DNA of 64,000 nt, from the NCBI RefSeq assembly GCF_000247815.1, contig NW_004775930.1, positions 521,746 through 585,745 of the forward strand. Direction: 5' to 3'. The notes under the pieces are model-generated. The model worked only from the letters and a program-made list of their open reading frames with translations, was not told the DNA's origin and did not search any database. This document shows positions 43,001-64,000 of this stretch, in pieces. Positions within the stretch are counted from its first letter, which is position 1, and each line of letters begins with the position of its first letter. This DNA is from Ficedula albicollis. Its lineage: Eukaryota; Chordata; Aves; Passeriformes; Muscicapidae. Both the position numbers and the translations under genes were made by a program.

Positions 43001-46000
43001 GACTGCTACAGCTGACCTTCTAGGGAAGCTTCAAACTTAGTACAATTATTTGACTGTATGTTTTTCCAAATATATATGCAAAATACTTATACATGTAATC
43101 ACTGAAATTGCCAGTGTTTTTTTTCTCCTTGGTGGGTAATTCCTGTGTAGATGCTGTGCTGCATTTGATTCCCAACAGCAGTTTAAGTTTTAGACTATAT
43201 TGTACTCACTTATCAGGATTTTTATGTTCTGACAGAGACTTAATGGAGTTTTTTTTTATCCTCCCATATGTTGCATTGTATTTTTCTTTTATTTACTATC
43301 CATCACTTGAGACTGAGATTGTAAAATTCTCATGATCCTATTCTTTGCTTTTTTTTTTTTTAATGGCTGTGCTATCACATTTTGCTGTTTGTACTATAGT
43401 CCTCCTTTCTTTTAATGTCAGTAGATACTAATTAGATGTATCCCTTAATATTAGCACATTGAACTGCAGAGAAGATGCAAATGTTCCTGTATATGATACT
43501 ATTTCCTGGAAAGGTAGGGTGTTGCAGAAAAGCAGATAAAAGAAGTATAGTTGTATTGCCATGTTGAAAAAAGTTCCATTTTTTGATTAATTGTACTATC
43601 TTTGCTGTTTATCATACAGAGAATCAAAGATTGGGTAAGGATTTAAGGGACCATACCATAAGTGGGTCCAGCCTCCCTGCTCGAGCAGTCATCCTAGAGC
43701 ACACCCCACAGGATCGTGTCCAGACAGTTCTTGAGCATCTCCAGTGGGGGACACTTCACAACCTCTCTAGACTATCTGTGCAGTGAAGTCAATTGCACAG
43801 TAAAAAAGTTCTTAAGTTCTTCCTCTTTGACATATAGTATCATCCACCTAGCACATTCCTTGCTTTCTGAAAAAGTGGGAAAATTTACTTGAAATGCTTC
43901 ATAGTTTTTTTTTAATATTGAGATTTTTGTAGAAACTTACTAAGTTCTGTGCGACACAAAAGCTAATGATTGAAACAATGAAATTATAAATTTATCTGCT
44001 CAGTAATGAGTCCCAGATGATGTTTTTCTTCTTAATTAAATTATGCAGCATGAAATGACAAGTTCCGTTCTAATTCTGCCTTCCTCTGCTCTTGTGAAAT
44101 GGTGTGGTGCTAGAGAAAATCAGTTCTTTACTACTGGAAAATTCTTAAGTATATGAAAGTATTGCACCCTTGCTTGGGGGGGCAGTAGGAGCTATGATAA
44201 AATCTGGTCTGCTAATTATTTACTTCTTTTTACCACTTCCTGTGCGATGTTTAAAGTGGTGTTTTGTTATTTAACATACAAAATCACATGTGTTGTCTGG
44301 AAGTAAGTTTGTGCATCTGTGTCAAGTATACAATGAGGCACAGGGAAGGCAGGAAGTTTGCAGAAGTTGTTCTTTGAAATGTAGTTGAAATTTTCAGTGT
44401 TTTTGGAGAAAATCGTTCAAAGACAAAATGTGTAAGGAATAGTTAGGAATAGTTACAGCATCTTGGCAGTAAACAAAGAGGAGCATTCATGACAGTTTTC
44501 ACTAGAATTCTATTTCTTTAACAGTACAGATAAATGGATTAACAAAATGTTTTAATTGTCTAGTGCAATACATGCCTATTATGCTTTTCTTGTCAAATTC
44601 AAAGGTTGGATGTACTGTAAAGTTTCTGAGAAATAATGTTGCTGGACATTCAGCTATAGTGTTTGCCAAGTGGCAGTGAACAACTATGAACGTGTTCTGA
44701 CATAGGGCATATTCTAAGCAATTTTTATTTGCTGCAGTAACTTTTATTATGTTATTCTTTTATTCAGTTTATTTATGAGCATTCAACATAACTCATTTTT
44801 GTAGTCTGATATTGTTTAGATTTTAAGATGTTCAGTTTATTTATGAGCATTCAACACAACTCATGTTTGTAGTCTGATATTGTTTAGATTTTAAGATATT
44901 TAAGAGTGTTGCAGTTTTATTATTATTGTTCTAGTTTAGTAATGTTCCCTTAACAGTATGTTATGCTTAATGTGTTATTTGCTGTATTTATTGATCAGGC
45001 ACTTAAATGATTCTTAAATTTCTTTCTTCAGAAAAAGAAGGTGTCTTTCTACAAACGGGCACAAATACTTGTGGCTGACACATGGGGTGTTTTAGAAGGC
45101 AAAGGAGATGGCTCTTTTGATGATATTTCCAGTCTGACAATATTTGCTGACTACAGAATTCCCCAAGTTCTTGTTCACTTAAAAGCAATGAAGTATTCGG
45201 AAGAATTAATGAAGAAACTACGTGCAGGTTTGTTCTGTGCTTGCTAATATCAAGTAATCTCACTGCCAGATATTGTAGACTAAGGCTAGTTCTAAAATAT
45301 AGTGCGTTGTCCATGTAAGGATTATGTGTCAGTTTTTTCCTCCAGGGAACAAGGATTTCTTATGTAGTGATGAGGTAACAGGAAGGAACTTTTTCTCTAA
45401 CCATGATCTTGAGTGAGATCTTAGGGTTACTTTTTTATAAAGACCTAACTATTTTGCGGATTAAACATTGATAAGGGAGGGATTAAAGAGACTCGAAGAT
45501 AATTTGAGTTTCTGAAAAGCTGCTGTTGCAAAACCACTTTTCAGCACGAGAATAGTTACGATTTTTGAGGTTTACATAAAAGAAACAATGATTTTGTCAT
45601 TAATTCAAATATGATGAAAAAGCATGGGAATCCCTCTTTATTTGTACTGAACTGCTAGTTAATAAGCAAAGTAATATTATAAGCATTCATTTTAAAAAAT
45701 TGCTTTAAATGAAGTTAATTGCATATGTCTGGGATTTCATTTTTAAAGCATGGCTTCATCTTCCCAATACTTAGTAACCATGGATTTTAATGAATGAAAA
45801 TAAGCCAGTCTCTTTTGCACTGTAAAATGACGGTATTTAGATGTACAACTGCTATTACGCAATTTCAGAAATACTCAGGAAGATAAACAGATTAATGCAG
45901 TTCCCCATGAATTTTAAAAGAATGTCTGTATGTGTATTTATATCTTTATGCATATCTGTATATTAAATATAACTCATAGACATTTTATCCTTCCGTGAAT

Positions 46001-46715
46001 CCTAATGAGAACATTGCCGTTTAAGTAATTCCACTGTTTCTCTGCTTCTCTTTACATCCAGTTCTTTTGGGGGGCTGTTTGTTTTTTTATTTTAAAATCT
46101 TAAGACTTCAGTCATCCTGGCAGAAAATATACTATGAAGTATAATAATTATATATATTAAGAAGTTTACTGTAATAAAAGACTATTTTTTTGTCTCTACA
46201 AGCAAAGAAGCGATTTGCAGTACACCCTGCTCCTAAAGCAGTTCCGTAGAATATAGGATGTTGTTTGAATTGAATGGGAGGGAAGCTTCTATGTGCAATA
46301 TGGTAAAATAAAAGTAATCATTAGAAAATGTATAGCAACATTGCTAACAGTTGAAGGGTAAGTAGCGAGAACAGGAATCCTAGAACGGAATAAATGTAAA
46401 GGGAAAAAAATTAGCAAATTTAGGCAGTCCTTGACCTTCTGTCTTTTGCACATAAATGGATTGCTGTCTCTTGTGTCTGCAGGAACACTTTTTCAGTCTG
46501 GAGACAAAGAAGAGGTAGAGATCCGTGGCTGTTCTATTTGGTGCTGTGCATTGATTTGTAAGCACCTGCAGGAGCTCTATGAGAAGAAGGGTCAGGACAT
46601 GAAGGAGAAAATCAATGCGGTTTTACTCGATTATTATCTTTGGGATTATGCCAGGGATCACAGGGAAGACATGAAAGATATCCCGTTCCACCGAGTACGG
46701 TGTATATATTACTAA
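40016..46715 (+). CDS. QNG1: Queuosine 5'-phosphate N-glycosylase/hydrolase (C9orf64)
   Basis: QNG1 (DUF2419 family) releases queuine from queuosine 5'-phosphate so it can be reused for tRNA modification. Coding exons: 40016-40387, 41362-41621, 45032-45227, 46483-46715. The start is [20 protein letters not shown]. Family landmarks are [101 protein letters not shown] and the end [18 protein letters not shown]. Exon 1 as printed holds a 35-nt insertion (40117-40151) that breaks the frame. Without it the four exons sum to 342 codons including stop, i.e. 341 residues, the length I know for the human protein. The insertion is a fold-back of 40058-40075 plus a repeat of 40100-40116. Exon phases (1, 0, 1) all match once it is discounted. 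Confidence 0.93.
40117..40151 (+). other. 35-nt template-switch-like insertion in QNG1 exon 1
   Basis: The first 18 nt (ATCCTTGCTGTGCTCGGC) are the exact reverse complement of 40058-40075. The next 17 repeat 40100-40116 (CGGCGGGTGGCGGAGAG). The result is a short hairpin followed by resumption of the exon, and it shifts the frame. The duplicate of the exon at 39627 lacks it. Confidence 0.9.
40467..40514. repeat. Short tandem repeat of GC-rich 25-mer
   Basis: CCCCGGGAGTGGGACACGCT occurs twice in a row just downstream of QNG1 exon 1, joined by CGGCA. It lies in intron 1 inside the CpG island and adjoins the duplicated segment's end. Confidence 0.7.
43618..43830 (-). mobile_element. CR1 3' end fragment, minus orientation
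   Basis: The sequence AGAATCAAAGATTGGG ... AGGGACCATACCATAAGTGG resembles the reversed CR1 tail. It is followed by GAGCATCTCCAGTGGGGGAC and CAACCTCTCTAGAC, matching the region equivalent to the usual CACCTCCCTGGGC motif. Divergent and intronic. Confidence 0.5.
44763..44897. repeat. 68-bp tandem duplication in QNG1 intron 2
   Basis: TTCAGTTTATTTATGAGCAT begins at 44763 and again at 44831. The copies differ at a few positions (CATAACTCATTTTTG against CACAACTCATGTTTG), so this duplication is older than the perfect ones elsewhere in the window and is probably real. Confidence 0.85.
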
Positions 46716-47151
46716 GTCCAATCCGATAACTCTTGTACTGTTGCCTTATCTTTTGAACTGCAGTTTTTATTTTCATATGGTGATTTGTCATGCACTAATT
46801 TGGAACTGTTAAATCAAATGCTTGTTTTCTGGTGATGTAGTAACAATGTGCCTTTTTTCCCCCCCCATCATTTTGCTACCTTTTTTTTAATCTTTTGCTT
46901 GCCCTGACTGCAATTAACAGTGTAAACTTTGCCCTCTGTTAAGATAGGATTTATTACTCCTGCTCTAATCTCTGTATTGGCGTATGTGGCTGCCTGTGCG
47001 CACAGCCAGGTGTGTGCAGATCCTGTGGTGTACCTTGCTCCTTGGCCACTCCCTGTTCCTGCCCATTCTGTGCCACACCTGCACAGAGGTGGCAGGTGCT
47101 TGGCAGATGATTTACTGCTCAGATGTGGAATTGTAACCCGTCCATTCGTTC

Positions 47152-47157
47152 AATAAA
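47152..47157 (+). terminator. QNG1 polyadenylation signal
   Basis: AATAAA in TTCAATAAACAGTACAATG lies 437 nt after the QNG1 stop and is followed by a GT-rich stretch (GGGGGTCTATCTGTGTTTTT). Confidence 0.6.
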
Positions 47158-47263
47158 CAGTACAATGACAGACGTGCCATGGGGGTCTATCTGTGTTTTT
47201 TTCTGCTAGGGGTGAGATGGGAGGGCTCAGTCCATGCAGTGAGGGAGGTAGCAAGGGAGGGGA

Positions 47264-47325
47264 GGAATCACAGAATCACTTAGGTTGGAAAAGATCTCTG
47301 ACATCATTGAGTCCGACCATGAGAT
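47264..47325 (-). mobile_element. Short CR1 3' tail fragment
   Basis: AATCACAGAATCACTTAGGT followed by TGGAAAAGATCTCTGACATC and GAGTCCGACCATGA is the reversed 3' end of a CR1 copy, only about 60 nt long. Confidence 0.6.
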
Positions 47326-47415
47326 GTTACATAGTGATTTGTGTCATTATAGAAATACACCATACGATCAATGTAAACAAAAAATACTGAATTCAAAGTA
47401 AAGCATGGACATGAA

Positions 47416-47846
47416 ACACAGGAAAATATGATGATTTCATTACATTTGTTAAAATCACTTTGCTGTTCTTTTTGGTTTTATGCATTTTTTTTTACTTTGC
47501 CACTATAATCATGAGTTGTATCCACTTTTTATGTATAAGGAAATGTGGGCTTGTGCGAGCAGGAGCAGATTTGTCCCTGCTGTTACCTGCTTGCTCGCAG
47601 TTTAACCTGACAACACGTTCGAGCCTTGTCAACACAGGAAAATATGATGATTTCATTACATTTGTTAAAATCACTTTGCTGTTCTTTTTGGTTTTATGCA
47701 TTTTTTTTTACTTTGCCACTATAATCATGAGTTGTATCCACTTTTTATGTATAAGGAAATGTGGGCTTGTGCGAGCAGGAGCAGATTTGTCCCTGCTGTT
47801 ACCTGCTTGCTCGCAGTTTAACCTGACAACACGTTCGAGCCTTGTC
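47416..47846. repeat. 216-bp near-perfect tandem duplication
   Basis: ACACAGGAAAATATGATGAT starts at 47416 and at 47632, and the two 215-216-bp copies appear identical, ending ACGTTCGAGCCTTGTC. The 140-codon open frame across both is a by-product: its peptide repeats itself exactly and resembles nothing known. Recent or artefactual. Confidence 0.9.
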
Positions 47847-48290
47847 GAGACCTGGTGGGGGCTTGTGGCCACTGCTGCTTGAGGGCTGGCTACCATGTTT
47901 GGGCTCGCTCTGACTTGTACCCCAGCACGGGGGGACAACACAGCCCACCAAGAAACTGCCTGTAAAAGGGGCAGTGATCAAAGGTGAGATGGACGTGTTG
48001 GTGGAGCACAGAACTCCCCATGTCCTCAGCACTGCTTGCCTGTTCCTTATCAACAAACTAATAAATTGCCTTATTGATTGACCTGCCCGATTGTGTTGAG
48101 TAATTTACAACACAACTAATAAATTGCCTTATTGCTTGACCTGCCCGATTGTGTTGAGTAGTCCGATTGTGTTGAGTAACCTGCCCGATTGTGTTGAGTA
48201 ATTTACAACACAACTAATAAATTGCCTTATTGCTTGACCTGCCCGATTGTGTTGAGTAGTTTACAACACGACCTATGACCAAACAGTCTA
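47847..48290 (+). repeat. Minisatellite-like repeats, possibly at an LTR end
   Basis: The words ACTAATAAATTGCCTTATTG, GACCTGCCCGATTGTGTTGA and GTAATTTACAACACA recur three times between about 48053 and 48270, with irregular partial copies (GTCCGATTGTGTTGAGTAAC). The unit carries AATAAA. With the GC-richer text to its left (TGGTGGGGGCTTGTGGCC, TTGCCTGTTCCTTATCAAC) it could be the 3' part of an unclassified LTR whose end has been tandemly repeated. This is uncertain. Confidence 0.5.
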
Positions 48291-48294
48291 CTGT

Positions 48295-49057
<763 letters not shown>

Positions 49058-49300
49058 CGCGGCACCCCGGGACACCCGCGGCACCGTGAGGCACCCCGCC
49101 GGCCCTGGCGACTCTCGGCACTCGCGCGCGGTACGATCCCGGCTGCTCCTCAGGTCCGGAGGCGTTGCAAACACGGAAAATCTGCTGGGCCGCCCTCACA
49201 ACGTCCCTGCAGGCGGAAAGGTTGCCAGTGTGTTTGGCGCTGCCTTATGGCAGCCGCGGGCGCCGGGGGGGGGGAGGCAGCCGCGGGCGCCCGCACCGAA
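49058..49300 (+). promoter_or_regulatory. GC-rich island, candidate KIF27 promoter
   Basis: About 240 nt of CpG-rich DNA (CGCGGCACCCCGGGACACCC, ACTCGCGCGCGGTACGATCC, GCAGCCGCGGGCGCC twice) precede KIF27 by 1.9 kb. No other gene start is near, so it probably holds the KIF27 non-coding first exon, partly lost in the adjacent G run. An acceptor TTCCTTAG at about 51040 could begin the exon carrying the ATG. Confidence 0.45.
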
Positions 49301-51040
49301 GTGTCTCTCCAGCCTTGACATACTGGGAGTATTTCGTGTTCCCACGTCCTTTTAAAAAATAGATTCTCAGGAAATAGGGTTTCCCTCCCACACTCGGGAC
49401 GTGGTTTGTTAATTTGTTTGTTTGCTTGTTTATTAATATAACCTTAAAAAGAGAGTAGGAAATGTTGGCACTTAAGAGCAGCACTTGCTAGGGGGTAAAA
49501 AAATTATGCACCCAGCTATCAATCAAAATCTGTAGTTAGTATGTTTATATATCTGATTGCCATGTCCCTTATGATATGAGTTTTGGCTCATTCTCATGCT
49601 TTACTTACTTGTTCTTATGCTCAGTCAATAAAATGAGGCTTTTCTTTTTTCAAACTTCAGTTGTGGATGGCCAAGTCCTCATTGAGGACTTGGAATGAAA
49701 TGAAATGCAAAAGCTCTTCTCTTTGTAGCTGTTAGACAACACTGTTTTAAGCTATTAGTTTTCAACAAACTTGGATTTTGGGGCCTTACCCGATTTCTGC
49801 CAGTTCAGCTTTCTTGAAGACAATGTGTGTGAGAGCAGGACCTAGTTCAGCAAACTTTGCCTTGTATGACAAAGATTCTCAGAATTAGCAACAACAACGG
49901 AAGTGTAGTGATGCCTTGGGTTTTAACTTTTATATTTTTCAGATTCTTTACTGCTTAATGTTAGGTGTTAGTAAGGTCTCTTCACAGGCTAATTAGATAA
50001 AACAATCTCTTCTAGCTAGTGCTAGAGAAACAAGGACAAGTGTTACCCAAACAGCATAAACAATGGTGAGGGAAAGGGGGCAAGCCAGGGGGCTGAGACT
50101 TCATAACCTGGGGCTGTGGTTGGACAATTGACCCCAATATGTAGATGAACCAAAATTTATAAAAGTGTAAAAACTTGTGACCAGGATCCATCTTGGATTC
50201 AATTTGGGTGTAGCCCTGGCCAGGCTCTTGCACTGCCCAAGGTATATCCTTTCAACAAATACCTATTTTGTTCCTTTTGCTCTGTCTGTCTCTGTTTCGG
50301 GTCACCTTTTCCCGGCATCAGTTTGATCCCATGCAGATTTTTGAACTCTAGTGAAAAACAGCTATAAAGAAAGGTAATTCCTTAATATTTATAAGTCTGC
50401 TACTTTGCAATGCTTATGCTTTAAGACTGAATATGCACCAGGCAGTATAAGGAACCATGTATGCTAAAATTATAATTTCTAAAAAATATTTTTTTTCCTA
50501 AAGTTTCAGATCAAAATTAGAGGAATGTTTTACGTGTAGTAAATAGGTACATTTTAAACCACGCTTCTTTGTGCTTATTGAGTTAGAAATGTTTGGTGCT
50601 TGGTAAATGGAAGAGGGTATTGAAACGTATATATATATATATATACAACTTTTGGAGAAAAAGGTTTGGTTTTACTGATTTATGTTGCCTATGCAATATG
50701 AATGCAGGAATGGGAAAATGAGAGGATCCATTGTAACCCATTGCTTTATCAACAGTGTTTATCAACAAGCTCTTATGGTATTGTTGCTTTGTATGACTGT
50801 TATATTCAAATAAGAAATCAGGCAACTTTCAGACTCAAGTCTGCTAGCTTGGAAATTAATAGATTCAAAATTAAATTTATTAATTGATTATATAGTTATT
50901 AATAGACCTGCTTTTATATATTTATATATGCTCTTCAAGGTTGTAATGGTGCTTACATGTTCCTTAGGAAATCTCAATTTTCCACTTTAGGAGATTCCTT
51001 TATTTTGTATTGTGTAACACAGAAAACTGTTTTCCTTAGT
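49301..51040 (+). other. KIF27 5' UTR intron or upstream sequence
   Basis: AT-rich, no coding exon. Contains an LTR (about 50.0-50.3 kb) and an (AT)n tract at about 50627-50645. Confidence 0.5.
49959..50321 (+). mobile_element. Probable ERV solo LTR, plus orientation
   Basis: A compact retroviral-LTR layout is visible: a TATA-like TTTATAAAAGTG at about 50156, GTGACCAGGATCCATCTTGG, GGCCAGGCTCTTGCACTGCC, a T-rich TTTTGTTCCTTTTGCTCTGT and an end CTTTTCCCGGCATCA. The 5' boundary is not certain and no target-site duplication was confirmed. It is of a different family from the ERVL-type LTRs elsewhere in the window. Confidence 0.45.
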
Positions 51041-51136
51041 TGCAGACAGCTGTGAATGAGGTGAACAGAGCAGTGGTAACAGATTTCTTCTTGTCTGTGT
51101 GAGTACTGAGTGGGAAGCACAAGGGTGGAGTCTGGC

Positions 51137-63336
<12,200 letters not shown>

Positions 63337-63408
63337 GTATTTTTCCACTGGTACACATTTTTTCTGTATTGAATCATCCTTCTAACATGTGAATGCATTC
63401 AACAGGTC

Positions 63409-64000
<592 letters not shown>

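Larger units (their letters stand above)
41622..45031 (+). other. QNG1 intron 2
   Basis: A 3.4-kb AT-rich intron with no coding exon. It holds a CR1 fragment (43.6 kb) and a 68-bp tandem duplication (44.8 kb), both listed separately. Confidence 0.6.

Noticed and set aside
47460..47882. 140-codon frame with an exactly repeated hydrophobic peptide
   Set aside because: The repeat comes from the 216-bp DNA duplication; there is no homologue and no promoter.
48053..48270. CRISPR-like direct repeats
   Set aside because: Irregular nested tandem copies with no unique, even-sized spacers, in a vertebrate genome; minisatellite slippage explains them.

Overview
The window is vertebrate nuclear DNA from a bird, almost certainly the Z chromosome (inferred). 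The evidence is a conserved gene block, GT-AG split genes with long introns, many CR1 LINE fragments and avian ERVL-type LTRs. Four protein-coding genes and one microRNA can be assigned: RMI1 (minus strand), then HNRNPK with mir-7-1 in its last intron, QNG1 (C9orf64) and the 5' part of KIF27 (all plus strand). This is the order of human 9q21.32 (KIF27, C9orf64, HNRNPK, RMI1), inverted.

Layout. 1-6.5 kb: AT-rich, with a few unassigned exon-like pieces, a false-looking duplication around a G run, and no recognisable gene. 6.5-8.7 kb: two opposed CR1 remnants, most of which lie in a 789-bp perfect tandem duplication. 8.7-12.1 kb: no recognised gene. 12.5-14.4 kb: intact single-exon RMI1 reading frame, with a CR1-containing 5' UTR intron up to a GC-rich island at 16.6-18.7 kb shared with HNRNPK (divergent promoter). 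20.2-37.1 kb: complete HNRNPK coding sequence in 14 coding exons (428 codons), with alternative C-termini. 38.6-47.2 kb: QNG1, whose four coding exons rebuild a 341-residue protein if one 35-nt fold-back insertion in exon 1 is discounted. 48.3-49.3 kb: CR1, a G run, then a GC-rich island that probably holds the KIF27 promoter. 51.1-63.3 kb: first four KIF27 coding exons (whole kinesin motor and start of the coiled coil). Its introns carry CR1 copies and a degraded ERVL-like provirus. The window ends in a G run, so the rest of KIF27 is missing.

The oddest property is a set of eight pure or nearly pure G homopolymers, 57 to 953 nt long and always G on this strand, together about 3 kb. Several are flanked by copies of the same sequence, sometimes with allele-like differences. 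I read these as assembly or gap-fill artefacts with false duplications, mostly where GC-rich promoters are hard to sequence. Long proline or glycine reading frames across them are not genes.

The four proteins are not one pathway. RMI1 is in the BLM-TOP3A-RMI dissolvasome, hnRNP K is a poly(C)-binding RNA/DNA regulator, QNG1 salvages queuine, and KIF27 is a cilia/Hedgehog-related kinesin-4. They are together by ancient synteny. No undescribed biological system was convincingly found. The most interesting biological points are the different hnRNP K nuclear-shuttling exon, the tandem alternative acceptors and GC donor around the mir-7 intron, and a C-rich intronic element that hnRNP K could bind itself.
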